Shown piece by piece: positions 42,744 to 51,175 of a stretch of DNA of 64,000 bases. The notes under the pieces were generated by a model. The model saw only the letters and a program-made list of their open reading frames with translations. It made no database searches and was not told the origin of the DNA. The position numbers and the translations under genes are program-made. Within the stretch, counting starts at the first letter, position 1. Each line of letters starts with the position of its first letter. Source of the DNA: Riemerella anatipestifer_E (GTDB taxonomy: Bacteria; Bacteroidota; Bacteroidia; Flavobacteriales; Weeksellaceae); assembly GCF_009932355.1 (NCBI RefSeq), contig NZ_LEKU01000025.1, forward strand, positions 1 through 64,000. The letters run 5' to 3'.

Positions 42744-43628
42744 ATGAAGAAATACATTCTCATACTCTCATTAGCTCTGCTTTCGGTATCTTGTAACAGA
42801 CAATACGACCTAGCAATGAAAAGTGCTGATAAAGATCTGATTCTAAAAACAGCTAATGAAATGTACACCAAGAAGAAATGGAAGGAAGCTCTAAGTTTAT
42901 ACGAAAGAGTTCAGAATCTAATTTCTGGTACAGATGAGGCCTCTGATATCTTATTTAAGTCGGCTTATGCTAACTACTACGACAAACAATATAGAATAGC
43001 CGGACATCAGTTCAAAAGATTTTCAACCAATAATGCTCTCGCCAGCGACCCTAGAAAGGAAGAAGCCGCTTACATGTCTGCTATTTGCTACTACCAAGGC
43101 TCTATGGATTACAACCTAGACCAAAAGGATACAGAATTAGCAATAAATGAGTTACAAAACTTTCTAACTAATTATCCTAACTCCGAAAGAGCTAAGAACA
43201 TCAACGAACTAATAAACGAACTCTCTTACAAGCTTGAGTTTAAAGCGTATGAGAATGCTCGTCAATACTATAAAATGCTAGAGCTAAAATCTGCTATCAT
43301 CGCTTTTGAGAATGTTTTAGATGATTTCCCATCTACAAAACTTCGTCCAAAAATAGAAACTATGCTTATGGACGCAAAAGCTAAACTAGCCATAGATTCT
43401 AGGTTTGAACTTAAGAGAGAAAGATTAGAACATGCCGTAGCTTATACTTATCTCATGGAAAAAAATTATCCAAACACGGATATTTCTAAAACCGCTCTAG
43501 ACCTTAGAAAAAAACTAAATACTGAATTAGATAACTTTTCTAAGTTAGAGAAACTTGTAGAACAAAAGAAAGAGGAACTAAAGGCTAAAGAAAAGGAGAG
43601 AGAAGAAAAAGAAAAAGCTACTAAATAA
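42744..43628 (+). CDS. bamD: Outer membrane protein assembly lipoprotein BamD
   Basis: A 294-residue BamD-type lipoprotein of the outer-membrane beta-barrel assembly complex. The signal peptide ends in LSVSC with C17 as the lipidation site. Tetratricopeptide-like helices run from about residue 30 to 230. They include the family segment KKWKEALSLYERV near 48, the ALASDPRKEEAAYMSAICYY region near 96 and NELQNFLTNYPNS near 134. A charged, coiled-coil-like Lys/Glu tail (about 255-294) is typical of flavobacterial members. It probably shares a transcript with rpoZ, 79 nt downstream, although rpoZ has its own -7 box. Confidence 0.9.
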   Translation: MKKYILILSLALLSVSCNRQYDLAMKSADKDLILKTANEMYTKKKWKEALSLYERVQNLISGTDEASDILFKSAYANYYDKQYRIAGHQFKRFSTNNALASDPRKEEAAYMSAICYYQGSMDYNLDQKDTELAINELQNFLTNYPNSERAKNINELINELSYKLEFKAYENARQYYKMLELKSAIIAFENVLDDFPSTKLRPKIETMLMDAKAKLAIDSRFELKRERLEHAVAYTYLMEKNYPNTDISKTALDLRKKLNTELDNFSKLEKLVEQKKEELKAKEKEREEKEKATK

Positions 43629-43669
43629 GGCTTACTCAAAAAACATTTTTTTTGTTATATATAATTATT

Positions 43670-43677
43670 TATCTTTG
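43670..43677 (+). promoter_or_regulatory. -7 box of rpoZ
   Basis: TATCTTTG lies 30 nt before the rpoZ ATG. A run of T ending in TTTG (43651-43654) is 15 nt upstream and a TTTT is at 19 nt. Confidence 0.5.
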
Positions 43678-43707
43678 CAGACCTAAACAATAAAATACCC
43701 ACCTAAA

Positions 43708-44031
43708 ATGAGTGTAAAAGATTCTAAAGCAGAAGTAAACACTATTACTTATAATCGTGATAAAATAGAAGAAAAAGTAGGCTCTATCTATGAAGCTATA
43801 GTAATTATGGGTAAAAGAGCTGAGCAGATAAACGCAGAAATTCGCACGGAGCTTCACAATAAGTTAGATGAGTTTGCTGTACACAATGCTACTTTAGAAG
43901 AAGTTTTTGAAAATAGAGAGCAGATAGAAATCTCTAAACTTTATGAGAAACTACCTAAGCCTACATCTATTGCAATAAGAGAGTGGCTAGATGACGAAGT
44001 TTACTTCAGAAGAAGAGAAGAAAAAGCTTAA
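43708..44031 (+). CDS. rpoZ: RNA polymerase omega/Rpb6-family subunit
   Basis: A 107-residue member of the Rpb6/omega family found in Bacteroidota RNA polymerase, which helps assemble and stabilise the beta' subunit. The segment GSIYEAIVIMGKRAEQINAEI (residues about 26-46) carries the conserved omega helix, and the C-terminal half EEVFENREQ is of the Bacteroidota type. It lacks the stringent-response MAR-motif context known in proteobacterial omega, as far as the sequence shows. A terminator follows, separating it from coaBC. Confidence 0.85.
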   Translation: MSVKDSKAEVNTITYNRDKIEEKVGSIYEAIVIMGKRAEQINAEIRTELHNKLDEFAVHNATLEEVFENREQIEISKLYEKLPKPTSIAIREWLDDEVYFRRREEKA

Positions 44032-44050
44032 AAATCAAGCTATACATATA

Positions 44051-44085
44051 AAGCGCTTCCCACTTGAAAAGGAAGCGTTTTTTAT
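44051..44085 (+). terminator. Intrinsic terminator of rpoZ
   Basis: A 7-bp GC-rich stem CGCTTCC/GGAAGCG (44054-44060 with 44071-44077) is followed by seven T. Confidence 0.78.
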
Positions 44086-44147
44086 TTGCTTTTTTCTATA
44101 TTGAAATAAAAAAACTATATTAGTCGCCCTATAAGTGAAAAGACACT

Positions 44148-45350
44148 ATGATTTTGAACAATAAAAAAATCCTAATAGCCATTACAGGCGGAATAGCTGC
44201 CTACAAAATCAATTTATTAGTCAGAGATTTTGTTAAGGCTGGAGCTAATGTAAAGGTTATATTAACTCCCTCTGCTGAAAAGTTTGTTTCTAAATTAACT
44301 TTAGCCACTTTATCCAAGAATGAAGTTTTATCTGAACTTATTTCGGAAGACGAAGAATGGAATAACCATGTAGAACTAGGACTTTGGGCTGACGCTATGA
44401 TTATTGCCCCATGTACAGCAAACACTTTAGCCAAAATGGTTCACGGAATTTGTGATAACCTTGTAATCGCTACCTATCTGTCGGCTAAATGCCCTGTATT
44501 TATTGTTCCTGCAATGGATTTGGATATGTATCAACACCCTTCTACTAAAAGAAATTTAGATTTAGCAACCACATTTGGCAACCACATCATTCCAGCAGAA
44601 GAAGGCGAACTCGCGAGTGGTTTGGTTGGTATCGGTAGATTAGCTGAACCTTGCACTATTTTCAATCATATCCATGAGTATTTTGAGAGTCAAAACTCTA
44701 CTTCAAAACTCAATCAGAAAAAGATACTCATCACGGCTGGACCAACCTACGAAGCTATAGACCCTGTGAGATTTATAGGCAATCATTCCTCTGGAAAAAT
44801 GGGCTACGCTTTAGCCGAAACTGCTGCACAAAGAGGTGCAAAGGTTATTCTTATCTCTGGACCTTCTAACGAAATCGCACATCACCCTAATATAGAACTA
44901 CACTCGGTAACTTCCGCAAAAGAAATGTACCAAGAAGTTTTTAAATACTATAACGATGTAGATATTGCCATTGCGAGTGCCGCCGTTGCCGATTATACTC
45001 CCAAAGTTGTGGCTTCCGAAAAAATAAAAAAACAAGAAGAGCAGTTCAGCATAGAATTGGTTAAAAACCCTGACATTCTCAAAGCAATGGGAGAACAAAA
45101 AAAGCATCAAATTTTGGTAGGTTTCGCTTTAGAAACACAAAACGAAGAAGAAAACGCCAAAGCTAAATTGGAAAAGAAAAACTTAGATATGATTGTTCTC
45201 AATTCCCTTAAAGATAATGGGGCGGGATTCAAAAAAGACACCAATAAAGTCAGTATCATTACTTCTAAAGCAACCAACACATTTGATTTAAAATCAAAAA
45301 AAGAAGTAGCCAAAGATATTCTAGACTTTATAGAAAACCAGCTAATATAA
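44148..45350 (+). CDS. coaBC: Bifunctional phosphopantothenoylcysteine decarboxylase/synthetase
   Basis: A 400-residue CoaBC, catalysing ligation of cysteine to 4'-phosphopantothenate and its decarboxylation in coenzyme A synthesis. The flavoprotein CoaC domain (about 1-180) shows ITGGIAAYK, the catalytic histidine H74 in NHVELG, and the PAMDLDMYQHP segment. The clamp cysteine of E. coli (ACG) is replaced by serine: GELASGLVGIGR (S157). The CoaB domain (about 188-400) has ITAGPTYEAIDPVRFIGNHSSGKMG. It heads an operon with a nucleotidyltransferase and a LOG-family gene. Confidence 0.95.
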   Translation: MILNNKKILIAITGGIAAYKINLLVRDFVKAGANVKVILTPSAEKFVSKLTLATLSKNEVLSELISEDEEWNNHVELGLWADAMIIAPCTANTLAKMVHGICDNLVIATYLSAKCPVFIVPAMDLDMYQHPSTKRNLDLATTFGNHIIPAEEGELASGLVGIGRLAEPCTIFNHIHEYFESQNSTSKLNQKKILITAGPTYEAIDPVRFIGNHSSGKMGYALAETAAQRGAKVILISGPSNEIAHHPNIELHSVTSAKEMYQEVFKYYNDVDIAIASAAVADYTPKVVASEKIKKQEEQFSIELVKNPDILKAMGEQKKHQILVGFALETQNEEENAKAKLEKKNLDMIVLNSLKDNGAGFKKDTNKVSIITSKATNTFDLKSKKEVAKDILDFIENQLI

Positions 45351-45356
45351 CCTTAT

Positions 45357-46070
45357 ATGAAAGCACTGATTTTTGCAGCAGGCAAAGGCACAAGACTAAA
45401 ACCCTTTACAGACGAACATCCGAAAGCTCTCGCTAAAGTGAATGGTATTCCCCTTTTAGAACGAAATATTAAATATTTACAATCATTTGGTATCAATGAT
45501 TTTGTGATTAACATACATCATTTCGGAAATCAAATTTCAGATTTCCTCAAGGAAAATAATTATTTCGGTGCCAACATAGAAATTTCTGATGAAACTAATG
45601 AACTCTTAGAAACTGGTGGTGGTATGATGTTTGCAAGACCTTTATTAGAGAAAGAATCTCACTTCTTGGTGATGAATGCAGATATTCTAACCAATCTTGA
45701 TATTACAAAGTTTGTAGATTTTCATTTATCATCAAACCAAATGGTAACTCTTGCCGTATCGGACAGGGAAAGTTCTAGAAAACTCCTTTTTGACCAAAAT
45801 AAAATTTTATGTGGTTGGATTAACAAAAATACTGGAGAGCTAAAACTATCCAAAACCAACGATACATTCAAAGAGTTAGCATTTAGTGGAATACATTGTG
45901 TTTCTTCAGAGATTTTCTCAAGAATTAAACGAAAAGGTAAATTCTCTATTATTGATGAGTATTTAGACCTAATGAATGAAAAAGTAATTATAGGCTATGA
46001 GCATGATGCTCTACTAATAGATGTAGGCAAGCCTAAAGCCATAACAGAAGCAGAAAAATATTTTTTATGA
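45357..46070 (+). CDS. Sugar-phosphate nucleotidyltransferase
   Basis: A 237-residue NTP-transferase-fold enzyme. The nucleotide loop AAGKGTRLKPFTDEHPKAL (residues about 8-26), LLETGGGMMFARPL near 82, and the DVGKP metal-site block near 222 are typical of MurU- and ManC-like nucleotidyltransferases. The likely reaction is transfer of a nucleotide to a sugar 1-phosphate. In some bacteria the homologue recycles MurNAc with an adjacent kinase, but no such kinase is here, so the substrate is open. It starts 6 nt after coaBC and overlaps the LOG-family gene by 4 nt. Confidence 0.85.
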   Translation: MKALIFAAGKGTRLKPFTDEHPKALAKVNGIPLLERNIKYLQSFGINDFVINIHHFGNQISDFLKENNYFGANIEISDETNELLETGGGMMFARPLLEKESHFLVMNADILTNLDITKFVDFHLSSNQMVTLAVSDRESSRKLLFDQNKILCGWINKNTGELKLSKTNDTFKELAFSGIHCVSSEIFSRIKRKGKFSIIDEYLDLMNEKVIIGYEHDALLIDVGKPKAITEAEKYFL

Positions 46071-46795
46071 TAGACAATAATAGTAATAACGATTCTACCG
46101 ACAACCGTATAAGTGATAGTTTCCGCCCTAAAACTTGGGATGAAAGCATTACCAAAGATAGTTGGATGGTATTTAAAGTAATGGCCGAACTTGTAAACGG
46201 CTACGAAAGTATGGTAAAATTAGGACCTTGTGTTTCTATATTTGGCTCTGCCAGACTAAAAGAAGACGACCCTTATTACCAAATGACCGTAGATATTGCG
46301 AAGAGAATAACAGAACTAGGATTTGGAGTTATCACGGGGGGCGGACCTGGGATTATGGAAGCAGGGAATAGAGGTGCCTTTGAAGCAAAGGGTAAGTCTA
46401 TTGGGCTAAACATTGAACTTCCTTTTGAGCAACACTTTAACCCTTACATAAGCAAAGACTACAACATGACTTTTGATTATTTCTTTGTAAGAAAGGTAAT
46501 GTTTGTAAAGTATTCACAAGGATTCATCGTAATGCCTGGTGGTTTTGGAACACTAGACGAACTATCCGAAGCTCTTACCTTAATACAGACCCATAAAATT
46601 GGTAGATTCCCTATCGTTTTAGTAGGTTCTAAGTTTTGGAGCGGATTATTAGACTGGTTTAAAGATACACTACTTGAAAACAAGCTAATTTCTCCAGAAG
46701 ACCTCAACCTGTTCCGTGTGGTAGATACTGCCGAAGAAGCTGTAGCACACATTAAAGCTTTTTATGAGAAATATGCCATTAGTGTCAATTTCTAG
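46067..46795 (+). CDS. LOG family protein (TIGR00730)
   Basis: A 242-residue Rossmann-fold protein of the LOG/TIGR00730 family. The diagnostic PGGFGTLDELSEA lies near residue 163, and GGGPGIMEAGNRGAF near 92 forms the nucleotide-binding loop. Characterised relatives act as nucleoside-5'-monophosphate phosphoribohydrolases, including cytokinin-activating enzymes, or as nucleotide hydrolases. The bacterial role here is likely housekeeping. The ATGA overlap with the nucleotidyltransferase shows coupling. The last gene of its operon. Confidence 0.88.
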   Translation: MIDNNSNNDSTDNRISDSFRPKTWDESITKDSWMVFKVMAELVNGYESMVKLGPCVSIFGSARLKEDDPYYQMTVDIAKRITELGFGVITGGGPGIMEAGNRGAFEAKGKSIGLNIELPFEQHFNPYISKDYNMTFDYFFVRKVMFVKYSQGFIVMPGGFGTLDELSEALTLIQTHKIGRFPIVLVGSKFWSGLLDWFKDTLLENKLISPEDLNLFRVVDTAEEAVAHIKAFYEKYAISVNF

Positions 46796-46843
46796 TATTG
46801 GCATAATTATTGAGATTATAGTACATAACAAAAAACAATTATA

Positions 46844-47317
46844 ATGAAAAAGTTTTTAAACATATTAGGTATTTTCGCTTTAGTGAGTTTTGTAATGAGT
46901 TTCTTCCCTAGTGAGTTTTACTCTACAATGACTAAAGTAGACTATATAGATGGTAACAACACTTTAAAGTTTACTACAAAACTAAACACTTCTCACATTA
47001 CTGATGTAATTAAAGTAGATGCAAGAACAGCCGCTTTTGAAGCTGAATTGAAAAAATACATCAACTCTAAGGTTGCGGTTTCTATCAATGGTAAGCCTCA
47101 AGCAATTACCTTCACAGGTAGCCAAGTAAGTGGTGAAAGTGTTTGGATTTACTATGAAATAAATAATGTAGCTTCCATCAGTACAATTAAAATAAAGAAT
47201 GCCATACTATTGGAAGCCTACCCTAAACAGCTTAACCTTGTTAATATATCCTACAAGGGTAATCAAAAGAACATGAATTTCTCTAGAGGAAATGACACTA
47301 GTGAAGTCTCTTTCTAA
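46844..47317 (+). CDS. DUF6702-like secreted protein
   Basis: A 157-residue exported protein with an N-terminal hydrophobic signal (about residues 1-20, KKFLNILGIFALVSFVMSFF). The remainder alternates beta strands, with NTLKFTTKLNTSHI near 40, VSINGKPQAITFTGSQV near 80 and a W-containing strand SVWIYYEI near 102. The pattern resembles the DUF6702 family, whose function is unknown. That match is from memory and is moderate. It is likely periplasmic and lies alone between the LOG-family operon and a bidirectional terminator. Confidence 0.65.
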   Translation: MKKFLNILGIFALVSFVMSFFPSEFYSTMTKVDYIDGNNTLKFTTKLNTSHITDVIKVDARTAAFEAELKKYINSKVAVSINGKPQAITFTGSQVSGESVWIYYEINNVASISTIKIKNAILLEAYPKQLNLVNISYKGNQKNMNFSRGNDTSEVSF

Positions 47318-47342
47318 ACCAAATTTCAAAATATTATACAGT

Positions 47343-47378
47343 AAAAATCCCTATCTTTTTTAAGATAGGGATTTTTTT
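47343..47378. terminator. Bidirectional terminator
   Basis: A perfect 15-bp stem (47343-47357 with 47362-47376) and a 4-nt loop end in a run of T. It serves the DUF6702-like gene and, from the other side, the TetR gene, whose stop it touches. Confidence 0.88.
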
Positions 47379-47997
47379 ATTCTTCATAACCTAAAATTGC
47401 GTAAAGCATCGTCTTAAGATGATGTTCCATTTTTTTCTCCAATGCAGGTAAATAAGCCTCTCCTTTAGGTAAATAGCTTTTATAAAAAAACTGATTTCTA
47501 ATCGCAAACAATACTGTCCCAATAAGACTGGCTAATATTTCTTCTGGCTTAGCTATCTTTTTGAATACTCCTATTGCAATGCCTTTTTGTATTGCCTCCT
47601 CTAGTCTATGCGTACATAACTCATAAAAATCTTGTAAAAAAACTGCTAAATTAGAATTAAAACCAATCTCTTGAGTTGCAAATCCGTGAAAGTAATTAAA
47701 CTTCAGCATCTGCTTTACAATAAAAGAGACCATTTCTGAAATCTGAACTTCGGGGCTTGCCTTAGCTATAGTTTGGGTAAAAAGGCTAAACATCTCTCGA
47801 GTCTTCTCTACCCTGTACTGATAAAGAGAAACCATCATTTTTTCTTTTGACCCAAAATAATAGGAAATCATAGCCACATTTACTCCTGCTTTCTTTGCTA
47901 TTTCTCTAACGGACGCTCCATCAAATCCTTTCTTTGCTATTAGCTCCTCTGCAGCATTAAGAATATTAATTTGTTTTTGAGTAAAGTTTTGATTCAT
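47377..47997 (-). CDS. TetR/AcrR family transcriptional regulator
   Basis: A 206-residue TetR-type regulator. The N-terminal helix-turn-helix is recognisable (about residues 9-55; LNAAEELIAKKGFDGASVREIAKKAGVNVAMISYYFGSKEKMM), and the C-terminal ligand domain is all-helical. The effector and target are unknown. The neighbouring genes (a DUF6702-like protein and a TatD hydrolase) do not point to an efflux pump or fatty acid pathway. TetR genes usually repress themselves or a divergent neighbour. The divergent neighbour here is the TatD gene, whose ATG is 70 nt away. Confidence 0.9.
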   Translation of the reverse strand: MNQNFTQKQINILNAAEELIAKKGFDGASVREIAKKAGVNVAMISYYFGSKEKMMVSLYQYRVEKTREMFSLFTQTIAKASPEVQISEMVSFIVKQMLKFNYFHGFATQEIGFNSNLAVFLQDFYELCTHRLEEAIQKGIAIGVFKKIAKPEEILASLIGTVLFAIRNQFFYKSYLPKGEAYLPALEKKMEHHLKTMLYAILGYEE

Positions 47998-48014
47998 ACA
48001 CAGCTCATTTACTA

Positions 48015-48022
48015 CAAAATTA
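48015..48022 (-). promoter_or_regulatory. -7 box of TetR gene
   Basis: TAATTTTG on the minus strand fits the consensus, 17 nt before the ATG. The -33 position is not convincing. Confidence 0.35.
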
Positions 48023-48067
48023 GAAAAAATATATTAGATATATTCTCATTTTAGTATCTTCGTTGGC

Positions 48068-48694
48068 ATGTTTTTCAATTTTCATCACCATAACCTAACC
48101 AAATTTGGTATTTATAATCTTCCTAAAGAGAATTATTCATATCAAGATTATTTTTCTATAGGAATTCACCCAATGGATATTACATCTGATTATGAAAAAA
48201 CATTGCAAAACATAAAAATAATCGCACAAAATGAGAAATGTATCGCCATAGGAGAGTGCGGATTAGATGCATTAGTTCCCATTAATGAACATTTACAAGC
48301 CGAGGTTTTTAAACTTCATATAGAGTTAGCAAAAACTCTAAAGAAACCTCTAGTTATCCACTGTGTAAAACGGCATAATGAAGTTGCTAGACTTTGTAAA
48401 AATCTAGGTATCCCTGTTATTTTCCACGGGTTTAATAAGAATAAAAATATTGCAAATATGCTTTTAGAAAAAGGTTTTTATCTTTCTTTTGGCACAGCTC
48501 TTTTTAAAAATTTATCTTTGCAAAATGTTTTTATAGAAACTCCCATAGAAAGGATTTTTTTAGAAACTGATGACTCTTCTGATAATATAGAGCAAGTTTA
48601 TATGAAAGCTGCAGAGCTTAAACAGCTTTCTGTACAAAAACTTAAAAGTAAGATTGAAAACAACATTCTAAATGTTTTAAAATTAAATTTATGA
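48068..48694 (+). CDS. TatD family hydrolase
   Basis: A 208-residue TatD-type metal hydrolase. Metal-site residues are placed as in the family: the N-terminal HxH within FNFHHHN, GECGLD near residue 60, HCVKRHN near 97, FHGFNK near 122 and a closing aspartate in FLETDDS near 161. It is shorter than the 260-residue E. coli enzyme, as in many flavobacteria. Relatives are DNA exonucleases or D-aminoacyl-tRNA deacylases; the activity here is undetermined. It overlaps tcdA by 4 nt, so the two are coupled. Confidence 0.85.
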   Translation: MFFNFHHHNLTKFGIYNLPKENYSYQDYFSIGIHPMDITSDYEKTLQNIKIIAQNEKCIAIGECGLDALVPINEHLQAEVFKLHIELAKTLKKPLVIHCVKRHNEVARLCKNLGIPVIFHGFNKNKNIANMLLEKGFYLSFGTALFKNLSLQNVFIETPIERIFLETDDSSDNIEQVYMKAAELKQLSVQKLKSKIENNILNVLKLNL

Positions 48695-49419
48695 CAAATA
48701 ACTGGCTGGAAAGGACAGAACTTTTAATAAAACAAGACGGGCTAAATAAACTACAAAACGCCAATATTTTGGTAGTAGGATTGGGCGGCGTAGGCTCTTT
48801 TGCTGCAGAATTTTTAGCAAGAGCTGGTGTAGGAAAAATGACGATAATAGATGGAGATACAGTAGATATTACCAACATCAACAGGCAACTTCCAGCGTTA
48901 CACTCTACCGTAAACCAGCCTAAGGTAGAATTGGTTTATGCGAGATTAAAAGACATCAATCCTAACTTAGACCTTACAGCCATCAATGAGTTTCTCACTC
49001 CTGAACGAATGGAGTCCATTCTCACCAAAGAAAAGTTTGATTATGTTTTGGACTGCATTGATAGTGTTTCGCCAAAGCTTTCTCTTATCCTAGCTGCTAA
49101 AAGAAATAAAATAAAAATAGTGAGTGCTATGGGAGCTGGTGGCAAAACAGACCCTTCCAAAGTAATGGTGAGAGATATTAGTAAAACCAATAACTGTTTT
49201 TTAGCCAAACAAATACGAAAAAGACTTCGTAAAGAGAAGATCAATAAAGGTATTAAGTGTGTATTCTCCACCGAATTACAAAAAGAGGACAGCCTTAAAA
49301 TGACTGATGGGTCTAATTTTAAAAAATCTTTTTATGGCACTATTAGCTTTATGCCAGCATTATTTGGTCTCCACGCAGCAGCTGAAGTTATCAATCACCT
49401 TACTAAAAAAGACGCATGA
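48691..49419 (+). CDS. tcdA: tRNA threonylcarbamoyladenosine dehydratase TcdA
   Basis: A 242-residue ThiF/E1-like ATP-dependent dehydratase that cyclises t6A37 in ANN-reading tRNAs to ct6A. The ATP loop GLGGVGSFAAEFLARAG (residues about 31-47) is present, as are the family's DGDTVDITNINRQ block near 56 and DCIDSVSPK near 120. It has no catalytic-cysteine rhodanese module, in line with TcdA. Coupled by 4-nt ATGA overlaps to the TatD gene before it and rnpA after it, giving a small cluster linked to tRNA. Confidence 0.9.
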   Translation: MTNNWLERTELLIKQDGLNKLQNANILVVGLGGVGSFAAEFLARAGVGKMTIIDGDTVDITNINRQLPALHSTVNQPKVELVYARLKDINPNLDLTAINEFLTPERMESILTKEKFDYVLDCIDSVSPKLSLILAAKRNKIKIVSAMGAGGKTDPSKVMVRDISKTNNCFLAKQIRKRLRKEKINKGIKCVFSTELQKEDSLKMTDGSNFKKSFYGTISFMPALFGLHAAAEVINHLTKKDA

Positions 49420-49757
49420 GTTACACCTACCCTAAATCTGAAAGATTAAAGTCTAAAAAAGATATTACCACTCTTTTTGAAAAAGGAAAATGGCAAACTT
49501 GTGGCAACATTAGACTTATTTTCACTAATGCGGAAACAAGTAAAATCGGAGTTTCTGTATCTAAACGCTATTTCAAAAAAGCTACCGACAGAAACAGAGT
49601 GAAAAGACTCCTGAGAGAATGCTATCGCCTAAACAAAGAGTTATTTCATCAAAAATTTGGAGTTACACCCCACGCTATGATATTTTGGGTATCTGCAGAA
49701 ATGCCTAAAAAATATCAGTTGGTAGAAGAAGATTTTATAAAACTTTGCAAAAAGTAA
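49416..49757 (+). CDS. rnpA: Ribonuclease P protein component
   Basis: A 113-residue RnpA, the protein cofactor that helps RNase P RNA bind precursor tRNA and mature 5' ends. The RNR signature is present in GVSVSKRYFKKATDRNRVKRLLRE (residues about 46-69). The preceding IRLIFTNAETSKIG strands are typical. It is not next to rpmH, dnaA or yidC, the classical neighbours. It sits instead at the end of the TatD-tcdA cluster. Only 13 nt separate its stop from the convergent acidic TPR gene. Confidence 0.93.
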   Translation: MSYTYPKSERLKSKKDITTLFEKGKWQTCGNIRLIFTNAETSKIGVSVSKRYFKKATDRNRVKRLLRECYRLNKELFHQKFGVTPHAMIFWVSAEMPKKYQLVEEDFIKLCKK

Positions 49758-49770
49758 TACTTAGAGAAAG

Positions 49771-51171
49771 CTAAGCTCTCCCGCCCATTCTCATTTGTTT
49801 AATTTTTTCTATTTTTTCTGCGTAAATATCAACCTTCTCTGGATATTTATTTTGCAATATACCATAAGCCTCAATAGCCTTAGTGTAAAGATGTTGTTCT
49901 ACATAAAGCTGAGCTAAGGTTTCCGTCATTAGATGAGAAATATCATCACCTTTTTCTTTGATTACAAACTCTTTTTCTTCTTTAATAGGTGTGTGTTTAT
50001 CTACCTTAGCAATACTAGGGTTAGTCTCTATAAACTTGTCTATAATTTGAGATTTTTTATCAACTTCAGAAATCGCCGTCCTATCTATTTTGAGCCAATT
50101 TTGCCAAGTATTGATGAAACTTGGGACATTACTTTCCTCAACCTCTGGTTGAGTTTCAGTAGCAATAACAGTATCTATCGGAGCAGGAGTATCACTAAAA
50201 AACGACACATTTAAGGCTTGTCTTTCTTCGGATTCCTCTTCTAAATCTTCTGGAGTTTCTTCCTTTACTAAAGTTTTTGTATTATTATTTTCTACCAAAA
50301 TAACTTCTTCTTTCACCTCCACCTTAGGTTCTTGAGATGGCTTTGGTTTACCTATCAATGCATCAGGCAAATGCGTTTCAATAGACATAGGCTTCCATTC
50401 TGAAGCTAAATTTTCTTCTGGTTGAGAACTGTCATTTAACTTATCTTCCATAGATTCTACTAAAACTTCCGTAGGAGTTTCCTCCTTTACAACAGGCTTT
50501 TGATCTTCTACTATGTTTTCTTTAGCCACTTCGCTTTTTATGTTGCTTTCAGTCTTCAATTCTGTTTCAGGAGTTTTAAATTTAATGTTTGGTAAAAATG
50601 CTTCCATTTCTTGAAAACTTAAACTTGTAGCCTCTTCCTCTTTGCTATCAGCCTCAAAAACTTCCTCTCTATCTACCTCTATTTTTTGAGTATTGACTTC
50701 TTCTACAATCCCTATTTTTTCATCATTCTGAACCTCATCAGTGATTGATGATTGCGACTCCATAGCTTCATCAAAATCTACCACTTCTAACTCTTCCTCC
50801 TCTAAAACAATACCCATAGCCACAGGTACTTCCTCTGCGTTTTCAGATAAGACATTGGTCTCGCTTGGAGTTACCGCTTCTTCTATCTTCTCAACAGATT
50901 CTTCTTCAGAAACCAAAGATTGAACCTCCTCTACTTTTTTCGGTTTACCAAAAATCAACTGATATAATATCTTTTTATCTGTGGTAAAAGCAGCTGTTTC
51001 TGACAAAACAGAATTATAATTCTCAGGAAAAAACTTATGAGTCCCCATCAACTTCAAAGCCCTTAGCGACTGTAGATAAGGTTGATTTTTAAGCTCTTTA
51101 TCTAGCAAAGCCACATCGTCTTTCTGAATAAGTTGAGGCTGTTTTATAAGTTCTAAAATTCTAGCATTCAT
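49771..51171 (-). CDS. Acidic low-complexity protein with C-terminal TPR
   Basis: I do not recognise a known family for this 466-residue protein. An N-terminal stretch of about 75 residues (starting NARILELIKQPQLIQKDDVALLDKEL) looks folded. Residues about 85-320 are Glu/Ser/Val/Thr-rich, highly acidic and probably disordered. The final region (about 415-460, LAQLYVEQHLYTKAIEAYGILQNKYPEK) reads as a tetratricopeptide repeat. No signal peptide or membrane segment is visible, so it is likely cytoplasmic. It lies 4 nt downstream of lptE on the same strand and may be part of that operon. Confidence 0.7.
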   Translation of the reverse strand: MNARILELIKQPQLIQKDDVALLDKELKNQPYLQSLRALKLMGTHKFFPENYNSVLSETAAFTTDKKILYQLIFGKPKKVEEVQSLVSEEESVEKIEEAVTPSETNVLSENAEEVPVAMGIVLEEEELEVVDFDEAMESQSSITDEVQNDEKIGIVEEVNTQKIEVDREEVFEADSKEEEATSLSFQEMEAFLPNIKFKTPETELKTESNIKSEVAKENIVEDQKPVVKEETPTEVLVESMEDKLNDSSQPEENLASEWKPMSIETHLPDALIGKPKPSQEPKVEVKEEVILVENNNTKTLVKEETPEDLEEESEERQALNVSFFSDTPAPIDTVIATETQPEVEESNVPSFINTWQNWLKIDRTAISEVDKKSQIIDKFIETNPSIAKVDKHTPIKEEKEFVIKEKGDDISHLMTETLAQLYVEQHLYTKAIEAYGILQNKYPEKVDIYAEKIEKIKQMRMGGRA

Positions 51172-51175
51172 AATT

